DNA of 26,898 bases, taken from NCBI GenBank assembly GCA_050633165.1, contig JBOEFZ010000027.1:1-26898 (forward strand), read 5' to 3'. The notes under the pieces were generated by a model. It was not told where the DNA came from. It ran no database searches and saw only the letters and a list, made by a program, of their open reading frames with translations. How positions within the stretch are numbered: position 1 is the first letter of the stretch; the number at the start of each line of letters is the position of its first letter. Origin of the DNA: TMED27 sp050633165. GTDB lineage: Bacteria; Pseudomonadota; Alphaproteobacteria; Micavibrionales; Micavibrionaceae. Below, in pieces: positions 7,369-15,171 of the stretch. Made by a program: the position numbers and the translations under genes.

Positions 7369-8754
7369 ATGAATGAACCTATTTTGATTGTTGACGATGA
7401 CTCGATGCAGCGCCAGATGCTATCTACGTTGTTGCGGCGAAAGTTAAATTTTCAATCTTGTGAAGCAAAGCACGGTCGTGAGGCATTAGACGTTTTGGAT
7501 GCCGATCAGGGTAAAGACATCAAGCTGGTCATCTTGGACCTTAATATGCCTATTATGAACGGCCTAGAAACGCTTGAGATCTTGAAGCAAAAATATCCGG
7601 CTATTTCCGTGATCATGCTAACTGGAAGCAAGGATATTGAGGATGCCGTACAGGCGATGCGACTTGGTGCAACCGATTTCTTGATGAAGCCCTATGAGGG
7701 GGAGCGCATGGTGATAACGGTGCGAAATGCCTTAAAGATCGGCACGCTTTCGAGAGAACTCTCTCGCCTTAAGACCGAAAAAGAAGGACGATTTGGTTTT
7801 GAAAACCTTATCGGCCATGATGGCGGCCTCTTAACTGTTGTAAACCTAGGGCGCAAAGCGGCGGCGGCGGATATACCGGTTTTAATCACCGGCGAAACAG
7901 GAACAGGAAAAGAGGTTTTTGCACAGGCTATTCACGGTGAAAGCGCGCGTTCGGGAAAGCCATTTATCGCTGTTAATTGCGGCGCCATTCCATCGCAACT
8001 TGTCGAAAGCACATTGTTCGGGCATGAAAAAGGTGCGTTTACGGGCGCAACGGAAAGAGTCATCGGTAAATTCAGGGAGGCCGAAGGCGGCAGCATTTTT
8101 TTAGACGAGGTTGGTGAGTTACCCCTTGATACACAAGTGAAGCTCCTTCGCGTTTTACAGCAAAAAGAAGTCGAACCCGTGGGCGCGGGCAAGCCTATAC
8201 CGGTGAATGTACGGATCATATCAGCAACAAACCGTGACCTTCAAAAAGAAGTCGATGATAGGAACTTTAGAGAGGATTTGTTTTTCCGCCTCAATGTTTT
8301 ACAAATTAAATTACCACCTTTACGAGATAGAAAGCATGATATTCAGGCGCTTTCCACTCATTTTATTGAGCGTTTTTGCGTGAATGAAGGTGGCATCCCT
8401 AAAAGCATCTCAAAAGATACGGAAAACAAGCTTATCCGCCACCATTGGCCGGGCAATGTACGCCAGCTTGAGAATGTCATTAACCGTGCCATGGTTATCA
8501 GTAATGGAAATATCCTGGATGTTGAAGATTTTACCGGATTAGTGTCCGGATCACATAATCAACCCATCAACACCGCTCCGCTTCATCATATGGATATTCG
8601 CGTTATTTCCGGTGAGGGAAACTTCAAGACTGTTAGTGAGATTGAGCAAGAAGCGATGCAAATCGCCATTAGCCATTTCGATCATAACATCACCCAAGCT
8701 GCCAAAGCCCTCGGCATGGCAAAATCTACATTTTACAAAAAAATGAAGCTATAA
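7369..8754 (+). CDS. Sigma-54-dependent response regulator (NtrC/DctD type)
   Basis: A 461-residue transcription activator with three domains. The receiver domain is at about 4-120 (Asp9-Asp11, phospho-acceptor Asp57, Lys107). The AAA+ sigma-54 interaction domain is at about 145-375, with Walker A GETGTGKE at 175-182, the GAFTGA loop at 222-227 that contacts sigma-54, and Walker B FLDEVGE at 244-250. The C-terminal Fis-type helix-turn-helix is at about 437-460 (ITQAAKALGMAKSTFYKKM). All key residues are intact. It is transcribed divergently from the regulator/H-NOX/kinase operon, whose promoter is of the sigma-54 type, so it is the obvious candidate activator. The neighbouring hybrid kinase could phosphorylate it through its HPt domain. 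It lies inside the fabD-tail repeats. Confidence 0.95.
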   Translation: MNEPILIVDDDSMQRQMLSTLLRRKLNFQSCEAKHGREALDVLDADQGKDIKLVILDLNMPIMNGLETLEILKQKYPAISVIMLTGSKDIEDAVQAMRLGATDFLMKPYEGERMVITVRNALKIGTLSRELSRLKTEKEGRFGFENLIGHDGGLLTVVNLGRKAAAADIPVLITGETGTGKEVFAQAIHGESARSGKPFIAVNCGAIPSQLVESTLFGHEKGAFTGATERVIGKFREAEGGSIFLDEVGELPLDTQVKLLRVLQQKEVEPVGAGKPIPVNVRIISATNRDLQKEVDDRNFREDLFFRLNVLQIKLPPLRDRKHDIQALSTHFIERFCVNEGGIPKSISKDTENKLIRHHWPGNVRQLENVINRAMVISNGNILDVEDFTGLVSGSHNQPINTAPLHHMDIRVISGEGNFKTVSEIEQEAMQIAISHFDHNITQAAKALGMAKSTFYKKMKL

Positions 8755-8827
8755 TTACGCTGAATAATATAGTCACTCCACTTTATAAATCACAAGTTCT
8801 GCAAATCGCCGTTTTTTGCGCCCTTCT

Positions 8828-8899
8828 TTAAGACAGCGCTTCAATCAATGCCTCAATCTCCGCAACATTGCCCGCATTACCCGTCGTAATTTCTTTATC
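8828..8899 (-). repeat. Right copy of the fabD-tail direct repeat
   Basis: This is the genuine 3' end of fabD, encoding its last 23 residues and stop. It is in the same orientation as the orphan copy at 3331-3402 and agrees with it at 62 of 72 positions. Similarity stops at the fabD stop codon on one side and at the kinase stop codon region on the other, so the repeat has sharp edges. Confidence 0.9.
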
Positions 8900-9775
8900 A
8901 ATCCGGCGCACAAGGCCGCATAGCACTTTACCCGCGCCTAGCTCGACCATCTCGCTCACACCTTGCACTTTCATCCAGATCACGCTTTCACGCCAACGCA
9001 CCATGCCGGTGATTTGATCGACCAAGAGGCCGCGAATGGCTTGCGCGTCGTTCGTGCTTGCCGCCAAGACATTTGATACCACCGCCGGATTAGGGGCGGC
9101 AATATTCGCATCCGCCAACGCATCGCGCATTTCGGCGGCGGCGGGCGCCATTAATTTGGAATGGAACGGTGCGGAGACGGGGAGGAGCAGCGCACGCTTC
9201 GCACCCTTCTCACTCGCCAACGCAATGGCACGTTCAACGGCTTCTTTATGCCCGCTCACCACGACTTGCCCGACGGAATTATCATTTGCGGCCTCAACGC
9301 TTTCTGCCTCGGTAGAAGCTTCGGCAGCCAGCGCCGCCACCACATCGAAATCCAGCCCCAAAATCGCCGCCATCGCGCCCTGCCCAACGGGAACGGCGCG
9401 CTGCATCGCTTGTCCGCGCAATTTAAGCAGCTTCGCACATTCGGAAACCCCCAGCGCCCCTGCCGCCGTCAACGCGGAATATTCGCCCAATGAATGTCCG
9501 GCAACGAATGTGGCCTTCTCGGCCAAATTAATCCCGCCCTGCTTTTCCAACACGCGCACAACCGCCATGGATACCGCCATCAAGGCGGGCTGCGTATTCT
9601 CTGTCAAATTCAGGTCATCAGCCTCGCCGGAGAACATCATTGCGCTCAATTTTTGCGAGAGTGATTCGTCGATTTCCTCGAAAACCTCGCGGGCTTCGGC
9701 AAAATTTTCGGCCAAATCCTGCCCCATACCCACAGTCTGAGAACCCTGTCCCGGGAAGATAAATGCGCGTGTCAT
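8828..9775 (-). CDS. fabD: Malonyl-CoA:ACP transacylase
   Basis: This enzyme transfers malonyl groups from CoA to acyl carrier protein, supplying FabF. The 315-residue length is normal. The active-site serine is Ser95 in GHSLGEYS, the oxyanion region is GQGSQ at 9-13, and the catalytic His205 is in APFHSKLM. A GGAG ribosome site lies about 12 bases before the ATG, longer than ideal. It is separated from its usual partners fabG-acpP-fabF by the signalling island and the 2835 gene. Its last 72 bp are duplicated at 3331-3402, so the present copy is complete while the tail persists at the old junction. Confidence 0.97.
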   Translation of the reverse strand: MTRAFIFPGQGSQTVGMGQDLAENFAEAREVFEEIDESLSQKLSAMMFSGEADDLNLTENTQPALMAVSMAVVRVLEKQGGINLAEKATFVAGHSLGEYSALTAAGALGVSECAKLLKLRGQAMQRAVPVGQGAMAAILGLDFDVVAALAAEASTEAESVEAANDNSVGQVVVSGHKEAVERAIALASEKGAKRALLLPVSAPFHSKLMAPAAAEMRDALADANIAAPNPAVVSNVLAASTNDAQAIRGLLVDQITGMVRWRESVIWMKVQGVSEMVELGAGKVLCGLVRRIDKEITTGNAGNVAEIEALIEALS

Positions 9776-10053
9776 AATTTATTCTAACTCCTTATAATAA
9801 AACTTATATTAGCACCGCATGTCGGCAATATTATTTCAATATAAATGCGGTTACCGGTGTATTTATGTCGCAATGCAGCACAATTCTTTTTGCAAAGTCA
9901 TAAAATATGTGCCAATTTTATACCCTGCCTGCAAACAGACAAGGCGCATCGGTTATGACATTGCAATGGCAAGCCGGAATTGTAAAGCGTTCAGATCAAG
10001 CAAAAAACAAAAATTGAACGCATTATTCAATCAGAATTAAGGGAACAACGAAG

Positions 10054-10347
10054 ATGGTAAAAAACGAAGCAAAAATCCAAAATTTACTGGAGCAAACCAG
10101 TGATGCCTTCCAGACCTATTATGGCGGGGTGAATACGGATTATGCTGACTTTGCGACCAACGCGCTGGCGGATTTTCGCACCCTTTTGGGGACGCCTGAT
10201 CTTACAGATCGTCAGTTAAAATCTCTCATCCGCCGCGCCGCAAAGCGCCGCCGTTCCGAGTCCGTGTCCCGTGATTGCTGGGCGTCCTTTACCGCGCAAT
10301 ATATGACACGAAAATCCAATGCGAATGCTGAGCTACAGACCGTTTAA
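10054..10347 (+). CDS. Small protein of unknown function
   Basis: A 97-residue, probably helical cytoplasmic protein that I do not recognise. The second half is strongly basic (LIRRAAKRRRSESVSR at about 63-78), which could bind nucleic acid or an acidic partner. There is no signal peptide or membrane segment. The start ATG has AAGGGA about ten bases upstream. It reads divergently from fabD across a 278-bp gap and converges on clpA, leaving only five bases between the stop codons. The gap holds a 7-bp inverted repeat (9987-9993 and 10015-10021), and I see no other feature there. Coding status is supported by the ribosome site and the tight fit to clpA. Confidence 0.7.
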   Translation: MVKNEAKIQNLLEQTSDAFQTYYGGVNTDYADFATNALADFRTLLGTPDLTDRQLKSLIRRAAKRRRSESVSRDCWASFTAQYMTRKSNANAELQTV

Positions 10348-10352
10348 TATAT

Positions 10353-12668
10353 TTAAGCTGTCTCTGCCGTCGGGCTGTCTTTTTCTTTTGCTGGTTTTGG
10401 TGAATCTTCGAATGTAAAGGTAAGGTCTTTGTCCTTGCCCAAATCAACCGTGACAATTCCGCCTTTTTCCAATTTCCCGAACAAAATCTCTTCTGCTAAT
10501 GGGCGCTTGATTTGCTCTTGGATCACACGACCCAAGGGACGTGCGCCCATGGCGGGATCATAACCTTTTTCGGCGAGGTGCTTTTTCGCCTTCTTGGTCA
10601 GGTTAATCTCGACATTCTTCTCCGCCAATTGCCCTTCTAGCTGCGCAATAAACTTCTCGACGACCTTCTCGACCGTTTTTGGGCTTAAATTCTGGAAGGG
10701 AACAATCGCATCAAGGCGGTTTCTAAATTCCGGTGCGAAGGTCTTGGTGATGACTTCATTATCGGCATAGCTATCGATATCATCACCCAATTCACGGTTA
10801 AAGCCCATCGGCGTTTTGGCGATATCGGACGCGCCGGCATTTGTCGTCATGATGAGGATGACGTTGCGGAAATCGATAACTTTGCCGTTATTATCGGTGA
10901 GCTTCCCGTAATCCATGACTTGCAACAAAATATTGAACAAATCGGGATGCGCCTTTTCAATTTCATCGAGCAACAACACGCAATGCGGATGCTGATCAAT
11001 CTTATCGGTCATCAAACCGCCTTGTTCAAACCCGACATAACCCGGCGGCGTTCCGATAAGGCGGGAGACGGAGTGGCGCTCCATATACTCACTCATATCA
11101 AAACGGATCAGCTCTATGCCCATGGTTTTGGCGAGTTGTTTGGCAACTTCGGTTTTACCAACGCCAGTTGGGCCGGAGAAGAGGTAGGAGCCGATCGGCT
11201 TTTCGCTATCGCCCAAACCGGCGCGTGCCATTTTGATAGAATCGCCCAATACATCAATCGCCTTATCCTGATCATAAACCATCGTCTTGAGATCACGCTC
11301 AAGGTTTTTCAAAGCCTGCTTATCATCCTTTGTCATCGCCGCCGCCGGAATGCGGGCAATGGCGGCAACCACGCCTTCGATATCTTCCTCTTCGATGGTT
11401 TTCTTGCGCTGATCCTCTGGCACAAGCATCTGCGCCGCGCCAACCTCGTCGATGATGTCGATGGCCTTATCGGGGAGCTTACGATCCCCCATATATTTAT
11501 CCGAAAGCTTAACCGCGGCTTCGATGGCTTTGTCCGTATATTGCACACCATGATATTCGGCGTAATGCGGGCGCAGGCCTTTTAAGATTTCAATCGCATC
11601 CTCAATCGACGGCTCATTCACATCGATTTTCTGGAAACGCCGCACCAGCGCACGATCTTTTTCGAAATGATTGCGGTATTCTTTGTAGGTGGTCGAGCCC
11701 ATGCAGCGCAGCTCGCCCGATGAAAGTGCCGGCTTAAGGAGGTTAGAAGCATCCATCGCCCCGCCGCTTGTTGCGCCCGCACCAATCACGGTGTGAATCT
11801 CATCAATGAAAAGGATTGATCCATCGATCGTTTGCATTTCCTTGATCACCATCTTAAGGCGCTCTTCAAAATCCCCGCGATAGCGTGTTCCGGCAAGGAG
11901 CGAACCCATATCCAGCGAGAATATAACCGCGTCATTAAGCACCTCTGGCACTTCACGCTTAATAATGCGCAAGGCAAGCCCTTCGGCAATCGCCGTCTTC
12001 CCGACCCCCGGCTCACCGACAAAGAGCGGGTTGTTTTTGGAGCGACGGCAGAGCACCTGCACCGCGCGCTCCAGCTCCTTATCCCGCCCGATAAGGGGAT
12101 CGATCTTCCCGTCGCTCGCCTTTTCATTCAGGTTCACGCAATAGGCATCAAGGGCTTCCGCGCCTGTCTTGATCTCTTGGGCCTCTTCGCGGCCCTCAAC
12201 ACCCTTTGGTGTTCGGGATGTATCGCTTTGTGAGGCGACTTTGGCGATGCCGTGGCTGATGTAATTCACCGCATCGAAACGGGTCATATCTTGTTCTTGC
12301 AGGAAATAAACCGCGTGCGATTCACGTTCGGAAAACATCGCAACAAGAATATTCGCGCCCGTCACTTCCTCACGACCAGAGCTTTGCACATGGATCGCGG
12401 CGCGTTGCAAAACGCGTTGGAAACTGGTCGTAGGCTTCGCATCCACGGCCTCGGTATTAATAAGGTAATCAAGCTCGTTCGAGATATAAGTAATCAACTG
12501 ATCCTTTAAATCCTCAATCGAAATCCCGCATGATCGCAACACCGCCATCGCATCCTGATCATCCGTAAGCGCATGAAGAAGATGCTCCAGCGTCGCATAT
12601 TCGTGATGATATTCACTCGCGATTTGAAGGGCATTATGAAGGGTTAATTCGAGGTTTTTACTGAGCAT
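10353..12668 (-). CDS. clpA: ATP-dependent Clp protease ATP-binding subunit ClpA
   Basis: This is the AAA+ unfoldase that feeds substrates to ClpP. The 771 residues include the double Clp N domain (1-145) and a first ATPase domain with GEPGVGKT at 218-225 and Walker B ILFIDE ending at Glu290. The second ATPase domain has GPTGVGKT at 499-506 and LLLDEIEKAHPD at 566-577, followed by the C-terminal small domain. The loop that docks on ClpP reads MGF (621-623) where IGL or IGF is usual, a conservative change. There is no ClpB-type long middle domain, which supports ClpA. It lies 59 bp downstream of clpS, its adaptor, on the same strand. Confidence 0.97.
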   Translation of the reverse strand: MLSKNLELTLHNALQIASEYHHEYATLEHLLHALTDDQDAMAVLRSCGISIEDLKDQLITYISNELDYLINTEAVDAKPTTSFQRVLQRAAIHVQSSGREEVTGANILVAMFSERESHAVYFLQEQDMTRFDAVNYISHGIAKVASQSDTSRTPKGVEGREEAQEIKTGAEALDAYCVNLNEKASDGKIDPLIGRDKELERAVQVLCRRSKNNPLFVGEPGVGKTAIAEGLALRIIKREVPEVLNDAVIFSLDMGSLLAGTRYRGDFEERLKMVIKEMQTIDGSILFIDEIHTVIGAGATSGGAMDASNLLKPALSSGELRCMGSTTYKEYRNHFEKDRALVRRFQKIDVNEPSIEDAIEILKGLRPHYAEYHGVQYTDKAIEAAVKLSDKYMGDRKLPDKAIDIIDEVGAAQMLVPEDQRKKTIEEEDIEGVVAAIARIPAAAMTKDDKQALKNLERDLKTMVYDQDKAIDVLGDSIKMARAGLGDSEKPIGSYLFSGPTGVGKTEVAKQLAKTMGIELIRFDMSEYMERHSVSRLIGTPPGYVGFEQGGLMTDKIDQHPHCVLLLDEIEKAHPDLFNILLQVMDYGKLTDNNGKVIDFRNVILIMTTNAGASDIAKTPMGFNRELGDDIDSYADNEVITKTFAPEFRNRLDAIVPFQNLSPKTVEKVVEKFIAQLEGQLAEKNVEINLTKKAKKHLAEKGYDPAMGARPLGRVIQEQIKRPLAEEILFGKLEKGGIVTVDLGKDKDLTFTFEDSPKPAKEKDSPTAETA

Positions 12669-12727
12669 GCTTTGACCTTGGATTTGTTACTCAAAGTAAT
12701 ATACACGAATTTGCGAAAAACATGTAG

Positions 12728-13120
12728 TTACTCTTTCTCCATCGTGCATTGCAGTGGCTGCTCATTCGCGCGAGCGAAATCCATGACTTGGGCGACTTTG
12801 GTTTCCGCAATCTCAAACGTGAAAACACCGCAAAGGCCGACGCCGCGACGGTGGACATGCATCATGATGTCGGTGGCCTCGGCGCGGTTTTTGGCGAAAA
12901 AACGCTCCACCACATGCACGACAAATTCCATCGGCGTAAAATCATCATTCAACAATAAAACCTTATACATTGCCGGCTTTTTGGTTTTCGGACGGGTTTT
13001 GAGCATTAGCCCCGTATCTGCATCATCATCGGTGTGCGGATCCTGGTCGTATGGATTATCCTCATACGGGTCATCGGACGCGATGATAGGGGGGGATTTG
13101 CTATTCAGTCTATAATTCAT
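12728..13120 (-). CDS. clpS: ATP-dependent Clp protease adaptor ClpS
   Basis: This adaptor delivers N-degron substrates to ClpA. The conserved core is clear: YKVLLLNDDFTPMEFVV (residues 52-68), then MHVHRRGVGLCGVFTFEIAETKV, ending in QPLQCTMEKE. The NDD and HVHRRG segments line the N-degron and ClpA contacts. As called the protein is 130 residues, with an unusually long acidic, proline-rich N-terminus (about 1-48, many D/E). The upstream ATG has no clear ribosome site; an internal ATG at residue 39 follows GGGGCTA and would give a more usual length. The true start is therefore open. The gene is directly upstream of clpA. Confidence 0.93.
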   Translation of the reverse strand: MNYRLNSKSPPIIASDDPYEDNPYDQDPHTDDDADTGLMLKTRPKTKKPAMYKVLLLNDDFTPMEFVVHVVERFFAKNRAEATDIMMHVHRRGVGLCGVFTFEIAETKVAQVMDFARANEQPLQCTMEKE

Positions 13121-13167
13121 CGTAGTAATCTATCGTAATTGGGAAATATTTCAATATGGCTCCCTCC

Positions 13168-13205
13168 AAAAAAGAAAAACCCTGACCGGGGGAGGTCAGG
13201 GTTTT
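13168..13205 (-). terminator. Rho-independent terminator of the phasin gene
   Basis: A perfect 12-bp stem (AAAACCCTGACC at 13176-13187 with GGTCAGGGTTTT at 13194-13205) has a six-base loop. On the minus strand it is followed by TCTTTTTT. It starts 20 bases after the phasin stop codon and separates that gene from clpS. Confidence 0.92.
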
Positions 13206-13225
13206 ATGGGGGGAAACTTTATCGT

Positions 13226-13618
13226 TTATTCAGCAGCAACAGCATCGGTTGCTTTTTGCACTGTTTTTGTCACTTGCGAATTAATTGGCTCCGCAGCATC
13301 GGTAAGCAATTTCGTACCAAGCTCGGTCAGCTTCGTTGCGCTCGCCATAACATCGTCAAAACTGCTCTGCGCGATTTTATTTTGCACATCGGAAAATTCG
13401 TTAATCGTTTTCACGCTCATCGCTTCTTTGGCAAATTGCATCTGCTTTTCCGCCGAGCTTTGCGCAAAGCTCATCGTCTCGCGGATGATTTCTTCAAAGC
13501 CCTTGGCGAAGATGCTGCCGGATTTTGTTAATGCATCAATACTTTCGCGGCTTGCCGAAGCAGCTTCCTGCGCCAGTTGATCAAATTGGTAGGGAGTGGA
13601 TGTTTTACTCTTCGTCAT
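13226..13618 (-). CDS. Phasin family protein
   Basis: A 130-residue amphipathic helical protein of the Phasin_2 type. Phasins coat polyhydroxyalkanoate granules, and some act as general chaperone-like proteins. The central part (EEIIRETMSFAQSSAEKQMQFAKEAMS and the following TINEFSDVQNKIAQSSFD) and the final AAEPINSQVTKTVQKATDAV are typical. I place the start at the ATG at 13616-13618 because GGAGGT stands five bases before it; the ATG 12 bases further upstream overlaps that ribosome site and has none of its own. It is a single-gene unit with a promoter-like stretch upstream and a strong terminator. No PHA synthase is in the window. Confidence 0.9.
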   Translation of the reverse strand: MTKSKTSTPYQFDQLAQEAASASRESIDALTKSGSIFAKGFEEIIRETMSFAQSSAEKQMQFAKEAMSVKTINEFSDVQNKIAQSSFDDVMASATKLTELGTKLLTDAAEPINSQVTKTVQKATDAVAAE

Positions 13619-13648
13619 GACGACCTCCATTCAAATTTCTAGCCTAAG

Positions 13649-13675
13649 ATTATGTTCGCAGGTGCACAAAGTCAA
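13649..13675 (-). promoter_or_regulatory. Candidate promoter of the phasin gene
   Basis: The minus strand carries TTGACT (13670-13675) and CATAAT (13649-13654) 15 bases apart; a 17-base alternative ends at TAATCT. The -35 element lies inside a GGTGCA/TGCACC inverted repeat (13661-13689), which could be an operator. The spacing of the better -10 is short, so confidence is limited. Confidence 0.4.
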
Positions 13676-13732
13676 GATTTTTTTGCACCGCACAAAAATA
13701 TATGCACACCAAAAATCCGCCACAGCCATTCA

Positions 13733-13761
13733 TGGACACAATCGGGAGAATCTTATATAAT
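13733..13761 (+). promoter_or_regulatory. Sigma-70-type promoter of the carboxypeptidase gene
   Basis: TGGACA (13733-13738), a 17-base spacer and a perfect TATAAT (13756-13761). Transcription would begin around 13768. This makes the in-frame ATG at 13768 an unlikely start and supports the ATG at 13834 with a leader of about 65 bases. Confidence 0.7.
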
Positions 13762-13833
13762 TGTTAAATGCAGGTGTTTTTCGTGCAACCTGCCATAAAA
13801 TATAACAAACATTCATCTTCCGTGGGCAGGTTC

Positions 13834-15171
13834 ATGACGCAAATAAAGACGCTACCATCATTATTTTTCGCCTTATTTCTTTGCCTTACCGCTATTACCG
13901 TTTCCACCCCCGCCTATGCGAATAAAAAATATGCCTCCATCGTTGTGGATGCGGATACGGGGATTGTTTTGCATGAACGCCATGCGGATAAGAAGCTGCA
14001 TCCCGCGTCCTTAACCAAAATCATGACATTATTGATGGCGTTCGAGGCGATCGAGCAAGGCAAGATGAACCTCAATACACGCATAGGTGTCTCCAGCCAC
14101 GCGGCCAACATGGTGCCGAGCAAATTGGGCCTGCGGGCAGGGTCGAGCATTAAGCTCAAACATGCGATTTATGCGCTTGTGACGAAATCGGCGAATGATG
14201 TTGCGGTGGCGTTGGCCGAGCATATCGGCGGAAGCGAGAAAAATTTCGGGCGTCTGATGACGCGCCGCGCCAATCAATTGGGCATGCATAACACCGTTTT
14301 TCGCAATGCATCCGGCCTACATGATAAACGTCAGGTTTCAACGGCGCGGGATATGGCGATGCTCGCGCAATATGTGATTTCGGCTTATCCGCAATATTAC
14401 CGTTATTTCTCAACGAAGAATTTTAGCTATCAAGGGAAGAATTACCACAATCATAACCGTCTGCTTGGCTCTTATAAGGGGATGGATGGCATGAAGACGG
14501 GATATATTCAGGCGGCGGGCTTTAACCTCGTGGCCTCCGCCGTGCGCAATAATCGCCGGATTATCGGCGTTGTGTTTGGCGGACGCAGTGGTAAGACGCG
14601 TAACGCGCATATGGCGAGCCTGCTTGATGGCGGGTTTTCGAAGATTAACAAGATGCGGATTGCCAAAGCACGTGTCCCCATGCCCGCCCGTAAACCCGGC
14701 ATTGCTGCAGCAGTAGAAAAACTGCCGCAGCTTGCCCAAGCCGCCAATAACCAGATCGCCGCGATGGGCGCGCTCATCGGTGAGGGGGATTTTGACGGCG
14801 CGCGGATTAAGCGCATTGAAACCGGCATGATCGCCATGGCGGCACATACAGGCAAAGATATTAAAGGGCAGGATTTACGCCTACTGACCAAGCCAGCTAC
14901 ACCTCATGCAAATACAATACAGAACGTATCGAATGGATGGTCTATACAGCTCGGCGCATATAAAAGCCGCGCGGCAACAGATCAAATTTTGATGTCCGGC
15001 TTGCAAAAACTCCCCCCCGCCTTCGGACATGCGCAGCGTGTGATTGCGCCGCTTAAAACTGCCGAAGGATGGTTATTCCGTGGGCGCCTCTCCGGTCTAT
15101 CGCAAAGCGAAGCCCTCTCCGCATGCAAATATTTCCAATCTTGCATGCCCATTGCCCCCGGTAACCAATAA
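13834..15171 (+). CDS. D-alanyl-D-alanine carboxypeptidase with a SPOR domain
   Basis: A periplasmic penicillin-binding protein of the DacA/S11 family that trims the terminal D-Ala of peptidoglycan side chains. Counting from ATG 13834, residues 1-29 form a clear signal peptide (LFFALFLCLTA, cleavage after AYA). The catalytic motifs are Ser59-Leu-Thr-Lys62, Ser119-Ala-Asn121 and Lys221-Thr-Gly223. The C-terminal 75 residues (WSIQLGAYKSRAATDQIL onward) form a SPOR domain that binds denuded glycan at the division site, a fusion common in Alphaproteobacteria. The start is supported by the promoter at 13733 and by the signal peptide. It overlaps the next gene by one base (TAATG), so the two are probably translationally coupled. 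Confidence 0.95.
   Translation: MTQIKTLPSLFFALFLCLTAITVSTPAYANKKYASIVVDADTGIVLHERHADKKLHPASLTKIMTLLMAFEAIEQGKMNLNTRIGVSSHAANMVPSKLGLRAGSSIKLKHAIYALVTKSANDVAVALAEHIGGSEKNFGRLMTRRANQLGMHNTVFRNASGLHDKRQVSTARDMAMLAQYVISAYPQYYRYFSTKNFSYQGKNYHNHNRLLGSYKGMDGMKTGYIQAAGFNLVASAVRNNRRIIGVVFGGRSGKTRNAHMASLLDGGFSKINKMRIAKARVPMPARKPGIAAAVEKLPQLAQAANNQIAAMGALIGEGDFDGARIKRIETGMIAMAAHTGKDIKGQDLRLLTKPATPHANTIQNVSNGWSIQLGAYKSRAATDQILMSGLQKLPPAFGHAQRVIAPLKTAEGWLFRGRLSGLSQSEALSACKYFQSCMPIAPGNQ

Larger units (their letters stand above)
3331..8899. mobile_element. Signalling island bracketed by direct repeats of the fabD tail
   Basis: Two direct 72-bp copies of the fabD 3' end (3331-3402 and 8828-8899) enclose four signalling genes (3398-8754) that are visibly AT-richer than the flanking housekeeping genes. 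The arrangement resembles an element integrated at the 3' end of a gene, which restores the host gene at one end and leaves a displaced tail at the other. No integrase or transposase is present between the repeats, so mobility may be lost, or the repeats may come from a tandem duplication followed by insertion. The repeats are directly seen; the mechanism is inferred. Confidence 0.5.

Noticed and set aside
9961..9978. Possible sigma-54 site (TGGCAAGCCGGAATTGT)
   Set aside because: The -24 and -12 doublets are not 12 bases apart, and the -12 GC is absent.
9987..10021. 7-bp inverted repeat before the 10054 gene
   Set aside because: The arms are short and the spacer is 21 bases, so chance is a sufficient explanation; no regulator context.
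9819..10040. 73-residue plus-strand frame between fabD and the 10054 gene
   Set aside because: It has an irregular cysteine- and lysine-rich composition, no ribosome site and no domain; it occupies what looks like the promoter region of fabD.
13768..13833. Earlier ATG for the D,D-carboxypeptidase
   Set aside because: The promoter predicts transcription starting at about this point, there is no ribosome site, and it would bury the signal peptide behind 22 extra residues.
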